A stretch of 64,000 nt of DNA, taken from contig NC_133933.1 of the NCBI RefSeq assembly GCF_031877795.1, positions 72,234,503 through 72,298,502 of the forward strand. The letters run 5' to 3'. The notes under the pieces were generated by a model that searched no databases, was not told the origin of the DNA, and was given only the letters and a program-made list of their open reading frames with translations. This DNA is from Strix aluco. Its lineage: Eukaryota > Chordata > Aves > Strigiformes > Strigidae. Shown one piece after another: positions 28,201-39,083 of this stretch. Position 1 is the first letter of the stretch; each line of letters opens with the position of its first letter. The position numbers were made by a program, and so were the translations under genes.

Positions 28201-28222
28201 GTGCTTTTCTATGTAATTTCAG
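22300..28222. other. Non-coding, presumed THEMIS intron
   Basis: AT-rich sequence that leads into the splice acceptor before 28,223. An A-rich tract lies at 24,860-24,950. I found no exon encoding the proline-rich stretch that precedes the VDITKK-like segment in mammalian THEMIS, so that exon should lie further left than this window. Confidence 0.5.
24860..24950 (+). repeat. A-rich low-complexity tract
   Basis: About 90 bases almost entirely of A with scattered G and then C, of the form A14-G-A7-G-A7 followed by CAAAC-type units. It explains the lysine/asparagine-rich and phenylalanine-rich open frames on the two strands, which are not genes. Confidence 0.85.
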
Positions 28223-28376
28223 AATTTCTGTGTAGACACCACCAAGAAATTGTGCTCAAATCAAGCTGCCGATGTTTCGGAATTACAAGTTAGTTGTCAA
28301 AATGATTTGGTGCATCGTGAGAATAAGAAGGACATGACTGGGAAAGCTACATTAGTGGAAACCAGTGTGATTAAAG
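28223..28376 (+). CDS. THEMIS: THEMIS, C-terminal exon (VDTTKKL segment)
   Basis: THEMIS is a T-cell adaptor that binds GRB2 and SHP-1 and tunes T-cell-receptor signalling during thymocyte selection. The exon follows the acceptor TGTAATTTCAG and is open from its first base (phase 0) for 51 codons plus one base, ending at AAAG|GTCAGT. The peptide contains VDTTKKL, SNQAAD, SCQNDLV and KATLVET. These align in order with the tail of human THEMIS as I remember it (VDITKKL, PNQAG, SQNDLV, ATAIAET). The large exon with the CABIT domains and the proline-rich GRB2-binding segment is not in the window. The donor is weak (C at +3); reading through it would add only eight residues before a stop. The identity is firm because several short blocks agree in order; the exact 3' border is less sure. 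Confidence 0.85.
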
Positions 28377-28918
28377 GTCAGTTAAGCTTTATGGTTTGAG
28401 TATTAATATATCAAAGCTTAACCCCAACCCTGATAAATAATTTACATACAGGATTATCTTGCGTGATTTCACTTGGAATCTGTGGCTTAGTCAAAAGAGA
28501 TGAAAAGTGAACATTTCTGTTCTTCCTCCATAAATGCTGTAAGGCAAATTCATCCAAGCTCTCAACAGCAGCATGGTATTAAACTCTGTTTGACACTGCA
28601 GCATGAATATTCAGTAGTTTTTAGGAACAGACGTGTGGAAAAGATGCACTTTCCCTTTGCTTTAGGATGATGCTTACACATCATCTGTTATAAAAAAACA
28701 CTGATTCTAACAGGTTTTAAAGAGTAGCAAGCAATTTACATTAAAGATATGAAGATGTCTTCCACTCACAATTTTGAATTATTTTGTTGAAAAAAATAAT
28801 ATTGAGCAAATTACTTGACCTATAATTGTTTTTAAAGTCACCATTTGCTTGGATTTCCCCAGCATTTTTGATAGCTGGTTAGTTTTTCTACTTATCTTTC
28901 AAGTTTTTCCTTTTTCAG

Positions 28919-29026
28919 AAAGGAAACATAATGAAGTTGAGAAGCTAGATGATAAGAGGACAAATCCAAAAGACTTTGCAGTTAATATAAAAAATTCAAT
29001 CGATTTCATTAATCTGTCAGTCACAG
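28919..29026 (+). CDS. THEMIS: THEMIS, next C-terminal exon
   Basis: This exon follows a strong acceptor (polypyrimidine tract then TTTTTCAG). It keeps the frame from the preceding exon (phase 1 in, phase 1 out, 36 codons). The joined peptide reads IK-ERKHNEVEK, which resembles the extreme C-terminus of the 641-residue human form (FK-NEKHQK). It then continues beyond that end with a charged stretch (KLDDKRTNPKDF) and NSIDFINLSVT. The donor CACAG|GTTATA is weak; if unused, translation stops four codons into the intron (GYI then stop at 29,035-29,037). The exon therefore either ends the protein or leads to the exon at 38,288. Confidence 0.7.
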
Positions 29027-30221
29027 GTTATATCTGAAATATGAACACATTACATTAATTACAACACTGAACATTTGGAAGACTAAAGCACAAATACTCA
29101 TCCTCACAGCATTTGTTAACTGTTAACTGATATCAGTATAAGAACTTCCCATAAAGTTTTTCTTTATTGCCTTGTCATTCAGTGTGTGAGACTCCTAGAA
29201 AGGACTGCCTATTTGAAACTACGCATATTGAAACTTCCAAATGAAACATAAACAACTTTTATAGTGAAGAATTACTGTGGTGTCTATTCACTAATCCTTA
29301 TTGCTGTGAAAACTGATTATTTGGGACTGGTTTGTGAAAGGTATTTTGGTATCTGGCTGCTTTGAAAGATAATCCTAAATTTTTTATCTCGTGGTTTTGA
29401 AAATTCTCCCTGCAGGCTCCATTTTGTCACTGTTTAATGATTTGATTAGATTTTATAGGGGTAAACGGTGGAGATTCCATATTGACAGCTACAAAGGATG
29501 GTATTCTCTGTTTAAACCCCAGAAAAAAATTAATACCGAGATGGGTTAATGTTGTACTCTTCTGTGCCAAGGCAACTACCTACAAATCACTGGAGCTTGA
29601 CTTTGAAAGCTGCTGTCCATGCTACAGGGATCAGTTGGATCACTTGCATGGGTTAGTCTCTGTGGGATGAGGCAGGCATGGGGAGCAGGGGAGATGCACC
29701 TGAAGAAAACATGACCAAAGCACCCTTACTGAAGTAAGCCAGGCTTAAAGTTTATGCTGAGTACTGGCTTATTCACAAGCACAGGAGTCAGTGCTCGTGT
29801 AGGTGTTTTACTTGATGGGTTTAGACTCCTCACAGACAGGGAAAGCCACACAGGTTAAAGTCACATAATGGTTTTACAGTCAAGACTTTTCAAAGATTTT
29901 TCTGAACTCAGCTACTCAGTGTGTGCAGTGAGGAGTCATACAGTGACTTCCTGTGCCTCTTACAAGAACTGTCTAGTAGTTTCTAAACTGAGATCCCTTG
30001 GCTGAGAAAAGAAGTTTGGAGCCATCTTTACTAAGGCTTCAGCTCAATAACAGGACTGGGAGGTCCCCTAGTCTTTCCATTCTTTGTACTGGAACCATTT
30101 TCCTACTGTGAGAGTATTTGTTACCACTTGTGTTTCTTCTGTCAATGGGCACGACTGAGAAGAGTCTGGCTACATCTTCTTCACATCTTCCTATCCATTA
30201 TTTATATCCAGTGACAAGATC
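29027..30221. other. THEMIS intron, no feature seen
   Basis: AT-rich sequence between the exon ending at 29,026 and the nested CR1 block. The open frame at 29,482-29,670 has no recognisable motif. Confidence 0.5.
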
Positions 30222-31355
30222 CTCCCTGAGCTTTCTCTTTGCCAGGCTGAACAGTCCCAGCCCTCTCAGCCTCCCTTTCTATTTCAGATGCTCCAGTCCC
30301 TTGATCACCTTCATGGTCCTTTGCTGGACTCACTCCAGAATGTCCATGTCCCTCTTGTACTGCGGAGCCCAGATCCAGACCCAGCACTCCAGGTGTGCTC
30401 TCACTGCTGAGCAGAGGGGGAAGGATCTGTGCTGTCACCACCTTGCCTAATGCAGCCCCAGAGGCTGTTGGACTTCTTTGCCACAAGGACACATTGCTGG
30501 CTCATGGTCAGCTTGTCTGCAAGGACCCCCATGTTTTTCTCTGCAAAGCTGCTTTCTAGTCAGTCAGCCCCAGCCTGTACTGGTACAGGATCTTACCCCT
30601 GTACTTGGCACTGGTGAGGCCGCACCTCAATTACTGTGTTCAGTTTTGGGCCCCTCACTACAAAAAGGACATTGAATTACTCGAGCATGTCCAAAGAAGG
30701 GCAACGAAACTGGTGAAGGGTCTGGAGCACATGTCGTACGAGGAGCGGCTGAGGGAACTGGGGTTGTTTAGTCTGGAGAAGAGGAGGCTGAGGGGAGAAC
30801 TCATCGCCCTCTACAGCTACCTGAAAGGAGGTTGCAGACAACTGGGGATGAGCCTCTTTAACCAAGTAACAAGCGATAGGACAAGAGGGAATGGCCTCAA
30901 GTTGCACCAGGGAAGGTTTAGACTGGATATTAGGAAGCATTTCTTTACAGAATGGGTTGTTAGGCATTGGAATGGTCTGCCCAGGGAGGTGGTGGAATCC
31001 CCATCCCTGGAGGTGTTTAAGAGTCGGGTTGACATAGTGCTGAGGGATATGGTGTAGTTGGGAACTGTCAGTGTTAGGTTAATGGTTGGACTGGATGATC
31101 TTCAAGGTCTTTTCCAACCTAGAAGATTCTGTGATTCTGTGGTATATGAGGTTATTCTTCCACAGGTGCAGGACCTTGCATTTTCCTTCACTGAACTTCA
31201 TGACATTCCTCTCTGTCTAGTCCTCCAGTCTGCCCAGATCCCTCTGAATGGCAGCACAACCATCTCAGACACTCCTCCCAGTTTTGTATCATCTGCAAAC
31301 TCACTGAGGGTACACTCTGTCCCATCATCGATGCCATTAATGTTTCACTGTGTCT
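30222..31355 (-). mobile_element. Older CR1 retrotransposon, antisense, split by a second CR1
   Basis: The flanking parts, 30,222-30,587 and 31,141-31,355, read on the - strand as the 3' half of a CR1 LINE, from the reverse transcriptase C-terminal region to the 3' untranslated region. The left part has the typical antisense text CAGGCTGAACAGTCCCAGCC and CCAGCACTCCAGGTGTG. The right part resumes exactly where the left stops (TTATTCTTCCACAGGTGCAGG). The element is 5'-truncated, lacks its terminal 3' repeat and is diverged. It lies in a THEMIS intron in opposite orientation to the gene. Confidence 0.85.
30588..31140 (+). mobile_element. Younger CR1 retrotransposon nested in the older one
   Basis: A sense-strand, 5'-truncated CR1 copy of about 550 bases. 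It still reads as one open frame (30,605-31,057) matching the C-terminal part of the CR1 ORF2 protein: [33 protein letters not shown] and [17 protein letters not shown]. The 3' end carries the family's GATTCTGTGATTCTGT repeat at 31,125-31,140. The intact frame and low divergence make it clearly younger than its host element. Short GGTACA / GGTATA sequences at its two edges (30,582 and 31,141) may be a target-site duplication. It is a dead fragment without a catalytic domain. Confidence 0.9.
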
Positions 31356-34300
31356 GTAGCAGAGACGTAGAACAAGATCACCCATGTTGTCTGTCCACTA
31401 AATCCTGGCTCAGAAGCTCTCAGCAGGCTCTTCACCTGTCCCTAGGCAGAGGGCTGCCTCTATTAACCATGCTACCACCAAAGTTTCTGCCTTCTCCTTC
31501 ATGTTGCTTGCTAGCTCGTGCGGTTTGCGGTTCTGGACACTAGAAAACACACTTGAACTTTTTGCAGCTGTTCTTGATTTGGACCTTCTACTGAACATGT
31601 TTCAGCACTGCAGTGAAACAAGGCAATGTTGCTGACTGTCCCATCTGCCCTGGTTGGAGTCTGCCTGACTTCTCTCTACTCATTCTGAGCCAGTAGCATT
31701 AGTCTTTGTCCACCCTGCTAAACCTTATTTATATGTCCTTGATAAACCTTTTCCAGAATCTCCAAGAGCACTTGATTTTTATTTGCTATTTCTCACTTTT
31801 CAGTACAAATCTATTTTTCTTAGCCAATTCTTCATTTGTTTTTAATTTGGAAACACTCTAATTGAGAAAAAAATCTTTTTTTAGGGACTTTTTCAAGTTT
31901 TAACTTATCTTCTCTTAGTTGTTCTTGCTCTATTTCCTTTGGCCTTCATTCCATTAAGATCCTAACCTTTGTTGTGGTACCCTTTCTGTGAAAGCAGAGT
32001 TTTCTTTTCTGCTGGTTGAAACCCACGCGTCAATTGTAATGGTAGATTACTGACTTAATTCTTCCTGCTTCCAGTAGACACATTTCTTTTAAACTTTAGG
32101 TATCATTCAGGCTCTTTTTTTTCCTATCTATTTCACTGAGTTTATGGCTAGACACCTGTGCTTTGCCGGCAGCCCTAGGTGTATGGCCAAGAGTATCAGA
32201 GTAAAAAGGTTGTTTGTACTGCTGAAGACTTGCTTCTCTCTGGTCCTGCAAAGATTCACAGCACTACATCTTCCCAGCTATCCCAGTTCTTAGCCATGTT
32301 TCTGATTTAAAAGCTCATCAGTCATATCTCTGCTGACTCATTCCTCACGAAAGTTCCAATAAGTTAATTTGAACTTCATCCTATATACTGTATTAGCTTA
32401 GACTGCTCACAAAAGATCAGATAAAGAATAGCCTTTGTTACCGAGGGTTTCAAAGAGTCTTTTAGCACACACATAGAAAATCAAGAGGTAGTATGATGTC
32501 TCTTCTTTTGCAAGGCTAGGAAATTGCTTCTTGTTTAATTGCCTTGGAGTATATCCCTGTACACACTTTGTCTAAATTTGAGTATAGTGTGAGTTTGAGC
32601 TAGGCAGATTTAACCTAGACCAAAGAGCAGTGATGGATTGTACACCGACATACCCAAATCAAAGCTAAAGGTTTTTCTGAAATATGTGTTAGTATAGTCC
32701 AAAATTATTTGGCTTAATTCAAAGATAACTGCAGAATTATACAGGAGATTGGAATAGATGATATAGCAGTTCTTCCTGGCCAGTCAAGGGATCCCCACGA
32801 GTCCACTGTTGTATGTAGCAAGCTTGCCTGTTCCAGAGAGTATACTCTGCTCCGCTAATTCACAAGATAATGGATTAGAAAATATGTCAAGACTAATAAC
32901 ACAGACACACTCCTGTGGGTTTTGAGTAGGAGGAAATGCACCCTTCACTGACTAATCTTTAAACTTCTACTGGTGAATGTTAAGCCACCCTCCAAAGCAC
33001 CAACATGTTTCAAATTCCTAATAAGGATGTTGAATCCGTGCTCTCAAAAAAACCAGTTACAATTACTATTTCTTACCAAAGGCCAGATAGTTCTGAAAAG
33101 AAAAGTAACATGTTTTTCTTTCCATTTTAAAGCCTCTGTTGTCTTTCCTTACAGAGTTTATGTTAATAAAGATAGGATTTATTATCTTTGTTTCTAAGAA
33201 ATTGAACCTTTTTCCTCTGTTGCAATTAAACCTGAATTGGCCACTAAAGATATCATCTTATTTTTTTATATTTGACTGAGTTTGAATTCATTAGAAATAG
33301 TAGTAATATCTGCAGGATAATAACTCTCATCAAAAATCTGCTGTATCAGTTTTTCTTTAACCTTGAAATTTATTCTAAGTGGAGTTTCTAAAACATTACC
33401 TAATCTTTTTGCTCATGGCTTAGGTTTCTGGAATTGTTATAGTCTGCAATAAAAAAGTGTTTATGTTGATTTTGTTTATTGATGTCAGGACATTTCAGGG
33501 AAGATATTTATATATTCTGACTTTAGGCACTTGATTTAGGAGACCAGTGAGCTGGAGAAAGAAAAAAAGGAATGGGCCTTCTGATTGCAATTTAGGATGC
33601 ACATGTAATGTCTATTAAATTTTACAACAAAAATGGTTTAAGAAATTCCTGTCCCTGTGCTGTAGCTTGCTGTCCCATCAGTTACAGCAATACATTTGGT
33701 TATGGGGCTGTGCTCTAATATTAAAATGAATTAAACTTAATATAAAAAAACCTTAAAGCAAAACATAGAATTCTGAATTATTTTGAAAAAAGCTGTTTTT
33801 TCTTCAGTGACATTACAGGAATTTCATTTTAGCATTCTGAATTAGGCACATAGGGATAAGCAATATGAACTAGGGATCCTTGTATCCATGTATGATAACT
33901 CTCTCCAGCTTCCACACTTTCATTCAGTCTTTGATTAGGGCAAAACTGTTATTAGATCCTTTGTCTCCTATGGTCCTGTAACTATCTTTAAAAAAATAAT
34001 TGGGTTCTTTTTCTGGGTTTTTGGGCTGTGAACACAAAACTTATTATTGGCTGACACATCTTCTGAGATAAGTTTAAAAAAAAGTAGAAAAATGACTTAA
34101 AATACGGAGATCACATCATTTCATAGGATGGCAAGTACACTTTAGTAAATTATATTTAAACATTTTCAGTCAGCTTTCTTCTCAACCAAACTCTAAGCTG
34201 CTGTATAGCAGGGGAAAGAAAGCATAGGCTCTGAATCTTTACGTATTTCTCTTGTTTATTAGTTATGACTGATTTTAATTGCAGTAATATGGAGAGGCTC

Positions 34301-37300
34301 CAGGCAGGAGCTTGTAGAAGTGCTTGCAAGGAGGAGGTATCGCAGTGTTATGTGTAGGGTAACTAAAGGTGACCTCACCTGAGTCCCCTCTCCCTCCCTC
34401 TGGCAGCACTGCTTGGTTCTGCTCGACCAGACCTGCCCAGAGCAGCACCTGGGAGCCTGTGGCAGGTGGGTGATGGTGCCCAGGGCTCTTCTCCTTACCC
34501 ACTTGCAGGAAGGTATGATGGCGCCTGAGATACGTGGTTGTTTAAAACTTGTGGCAATCATTTCTCATCTGCAAGACCTGTTGATACACTGAGGATTTAT
34601 TTTACAAAAAGAGACATTATTGCAACAGTAAAAATCAGTGTCTCTAAGAATTCAATAAAACCAGCAAGATAAACTAGAAAAGAAATAACAAAGAAGAAAT
34701 TAAAGAATAAAAGGACAGGTCAACAGATATCTCTTTCAGGAAATTTAAGATTTTTTAAGAAACTAAATTTAAGATTAAAGTTTTCCAAACAATGGGCTAG
34801 CAGATTCCAGAGGGAGATAAACATTATCCATACATGAACTGTAACCCTACAGTGCATATGAAATACTTTGATTGTGGCACTTAACAGGTTTTAAAGAAAC
34901 ACTACATCATCACATGAAGGAATGGTTGATGGATCACAGCTCAAGGAACAGTCCATTAGTTTTATGGGCTCTGATTCTGCTATCACTACAGCTTTCAGTA
35001 GCACTCCCTAAGGAATTAGTTCTCATTAGCACCAAGGAGCATCAGAACCAGGCCTACAGCAAATAAAATGCTACTGTTCATAAAAACACCTTGGCTTATG
35101 CATATGTCTTCAGTTCTGTGCATTTTCACTTGAGTGAGGTGCAGAAATAAGGATGTGGTGCTACTGCATTTAGTTCACAATATTTTTGCACATAATAATT
35201 CACAACTATTGTTTTCAAGTTAGGCATAAATAAACGTAAATGTTATTATGTGGTTGAATGTTAATTTATGCAACATAAATCCTGAACTGAAGTATCCACC
35301 ACAGTTATAAAACTGTGTTATGGTCATGGCCAGGGGCATTTAGGTGTGCAGCCTTGTATGTGTATGAGTTGGGGTTTCTAGAACTGATTTCATGCAAGCA
35401 AGGGTCCTGTTGGGTTGGGTTACTTCTGTTGCCTACATTCTGAAGGAGGGAAGAATGGTGAGTTATGGCAACTCTTTGTGACCTTGAAATTTGTGAAAAA
35501 ACAGCAAGTATAGTCTGAGGGCGGAAAAAAATCCTACTCACTCAAGGATACAAGTGAGATAAATGGAAATTTTAAGTCTGCAGAGCACTACCCTTCCACT
35601 ATAAAGGCAAATGTAATTATACAAATTGTTCCAGGAAGAGCAGAATTAATGAAATTTTGTTTAATAAGTATTCAGGTCCATGGTCTTCTACTGCTCTTCT
35701 CCTTCTTCCCTGATAATAACCAAAACTCTCCTTATGGCACTCCTATCAAATGAAAAAGAGCAAGTCTGGAGCTATCTGTGTGTTGAGTGGCCAACCAATA
35801 TGCACACGCTGATTTATCCTGCTGTCTGCTGCCAAATGGAGTGTATAACAGCTGTGTTCTGCATGCTTTTCTTTCAATAGAGGAACTAATTCAACTCTCG
35901 CTTTTGTAACCACGTTGAGACTTCTGCCCCCTTTTCAAATTTGACTGAAATTGGCAAAAAAATTAAAAAGTACTGAAGAGATTGACAGATGGATGGATAG
36001 ACAGCACGATGACATAAGCCTTGCTTTCTTAGCAGGCTGAGGTGGCATATCTGATTCAGTAATTCGGTGTTGAGGCTAATAGATCTTTTTTTTCAAACAG
36101 GGAAGCAAGTTGCATTGATTTCACTGTTCAGAATCCCCTTGGGATCATTCAGCTTGTCCCATTCATTGCTTAATGCTTTATTGAAGTGTAAATTTATACA
36201 TTTCAGAAGACATCCTATACAGGTTTGGGACTGGGGACAGCTGTGATTTAGTCTGGCCTGATGATATTCATTTCCTTTCTCCTTGAGCTGTCTTGCTTGG
36301 AAGCTTATAATTTTGCTTACGTGTGTTTGGGAAAGAAGAAAGTCTAGCTATGCCATCCATGAGCAATCTGTACTTTATATCCGTATTAGCAAGTCTAAGT
36401 GCACAAACAATATTTCCCTTGCTGAATCACAAGGATTAGCTTATTCTTTCAGTGCCTGTTTTATTCATTAGTTTACTTTTACTGATCAAACACAGCCAAC
36501 TTGCAAATGGACTACAAACCTGGAAATGCTTATTAATAAGATAGTGGCCACATGTGTGAGTGAGATCTTCATTACATTTCTCATCATAAGTTTGTGTTTG
36601 TTGTTTGGGTTTTTTTTTTCCTTTTGATGCCTAAATCTGGAAATACTTTGCTAATTTACTCATTTCTAAAAAGAAGCAGGGGGACTTGTAGGTAAATTGG
36701 TCTCTGATAAACTCTGTGCTGGGGTGGCCAGACAGCTGCTTGATTAACTTAATGCTTATTTCTGGCCTTAAAAAATCTATAAAGAAGAGGATCACAGCTT
36801 CAGAAAGAAATAAGTCCTACCCGGTTCTTCAGGTAGAGGTATCTCAGCTGTGGAGGTCTCTGGAGGAACACAAGTGGGGTTTGGAGACCACCAAGAGAAT
36901 TATACAGCTATTTTTGTGGTGAAGGGACACATGGTGGTCACATGAGTAAGCCTGGGAGGATTCTTGTTTGAGAAGCTCAGTCCCATAAAGTAGGACCTGT
37001 TTGACAATCACGGCCTTGCCGGGAGGTCAGATAGGCTATGAGGCCTTGTGCACATTTGCAGATTGTTTGAGGTTATGTCATAGCAAATTAAACAACCAGG
37101 AACAGCTGTACCAAAACCAGTGTTTCACACTGTTTTGCCATTTCAGGTGAAACTTTCTGCTTTAGAAACACAGTATCCTTGCAGATCCTTTAAATGTGAG
37201 GCTTCCTGATAAGCTCCAAGGGCAAGCTGCTACTGGCAGGGGAATTTCTGTGCTGCTGCCTTAACCCTGGCTGGTCCTACTACTGACTGGCTCTTTCCCC

Positions 37301-38287
37301 ACCATGACCTGGACCAGAGGATGTGGTGACTCTGGAGGGGGGATGTGGAACACTTAGTGACTGATCCAAGTGACTAGAGGTACCACGTGTCTTGTGGAGC
37401 TAACTCTAGCCCCAGGGAAGCAGTAGGACCAACCAGGCAGGGGAGGAGACCCTGGGGCCTTTCTGGCAGCTGCCTGTAGCTCATCAGTGTGAATGTAATG
37501 TGAAGCTGTTGCTGTGCCAAGATTCAGAACAGAGTCTGCTCCAGTGCTGGAGATGCAAAGAGGCCTCCTGGGAGGGTCTCTGCCCTTGTGGGAACAGGAC
37601 ACCTCTTTTTGGAAGGTTTGTCCTCAGCATTGCCTCAGGCTGATTTGGGTAGATGTAAAGAAGGGTACTTCAAAACTTTGCATTTTAACCTCAAGCCCCT
37701 TTCAAGCCTGTATCTCTGTTTATTTTGCCTTCTGAATATGAAGAAAGTGGGGGGTTTGGGTCTAGGAAATCCCACCATAATACCATAGCTTCCTAGCTGC
37801 AGAGGTTCATCTCTTCAGGCAATGAAACAAAACAGCATGGGAGCACATCTGCAATAGGGATGGTACATCTGCTCTTCTCTTGATATTGTCAGGCAATTTG
37901 CCTGCTTTTATGCTGTAAGTGATCACACTTTTTAACCTTTGTAATAAACCTTAGAGTTATTTGTGGACAGCTAGCAGGGAGTGTGCAACAGATTATTCTG
38001 TTTGCCCCCAGACTCTAAGGTACAAGTATTATGCAACACCTGAAATAGGGATTCTTAAGAGTGAAGACTCTCCTATGAAATGCTCACCTGGGTTTTATTC
38101 TTGATCTGCTACAGATATCGTTCAGGAGCTTGAGCGAGTAATTTAAGATCTCTGTGTAAAGGAGAAAAGTGAGAACATTGTTTTCTTTGTTTTTTGCTTT
38201 TGTGATTGTCTGTATAAATTATACATTTTTTCAGGACAAGGGCAGCGTCTTCCATTTCATTACAGTTATTTTTTGTTAATTACTCAG
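31356..38287. other. THEMIS intron, no gene seen
   Basis: Mainly AT-rich intronic DNA leading to the acceptor at 38,287. A GC-richer patch (34,370-34,500) and another at 37,200-37,650 produce overlapping frames on both strands without motifs or splice support. No tRNA, rRNA or young transposon was recognised. Confidence 0.5.
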
Positions 38288-38444
38288 GTCTAACAAATAA
38301 GGCATTTGGAAAATGTGAGGCAGAAAAGGAAGAGGAAGAAGAGCACAACTACGACTATGTTGATGAAAACATAATTGAAAACATAAGAAAAGTATTTCAA
38401 GACACCACTGTTAAAAATAAGCATGCACTCTCTGAAGGAAGAAG
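38288..38444 (+). CDS. THEMIS: THEMIS, acidic tail exon (probable)
   Basis: The acceptor TTAATTACTCAG has a long upstream T-rich tract, and the donor AAG|GTGAGT is close to perfect. Entering in phase 1, the frame set by the previous exon is open over all 157 bases. It encodes an acidic, lysine-rich tail with KEEEEEHNYDYVDENIIE followed by NIRKVFQD and KHALSEGR. The YDYV context is a plausible phosphotyrosine site, in keeping with an SH2-partner adaptor, but that is inference. I remember that a longer human THEMIS isoform exists, but I cannot verify that its extra tail corresponds to this exon. It could instead belong to an unrelated transcript. If the donor is skipped the frame stops at once (TGA at 38,446-38,448). 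Confidence 0.6.
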
Positions 38445-38968
38445 GTGAGTGTGACCTATGATCACTTATGGATGCAAACAAGTGCAGGCAGAGTGTTTTT
38501 TTTCAGACTGGCCAGTAACCTTCACTCTTCAAAATGAGGGAGGGTTTCCCCTGGGAGCTGCTGCTGTTGCCCTGTGAACAACACAGGAAGGGCACCTCTG
38601 AGCTGCTGTCTGTGACACCCTGATACTCTTAGCAATGTCACCTTTGTCAAAGCAGTACCTACCATCGTTCTGGTGAAAGAGGTGCACAGGCAAGACCAGG
38701 TTTACAGATAGAGGCAAAACCTTAATTAGACCAACAGTCATCCTTACAAAAACACACAGAAACCCAGAGAAAGGTTTTGTATCTGAAAGTTTGTCTAATT
38801 TTTCTGATTTGTGCCAGTTTGCTGTAACAAATGATAGGAGTCTAAATGCAATCCTTTTCCTCTTTTTAAAAGTGGATACCTTGTTGTGCATGACTAAGGT
38901 TTGTCTCTTAAAAAGCTTTCAGGAATTATCTGTGTTTTCACTAAATCCTCAAGCTTCTGTTCTGGCAG

Positions 38969-39083
38969 ACTGCAGAGACTTGAAATGCTAGTGAAGAGGG
39001 CCTTTGCTTCTAAAAAGCTCCAAGCATCATTTCCAGCTAAATACAGATTAGACTGTTTTCTAAATCTGAGTGAAACTGTGTAG
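38969..39083 (+). CDS. Candidate terminal THEMIS exon A (alternative)
   Basis: An acceptor (CTTCTGTTCTGGCAG) lies 524 bases after the donor at 38,444. Joining it completes the split arginine codon and keeps a frame of 37 further residues (RLQRLEMLVKRAFASKKL, then YRLDCFLNLSETV) before TAG at 39,081-39,083. The peptide has no known motif. This is one of two competing endings; nothing in the sequence decides it. Confidence 0.2.
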
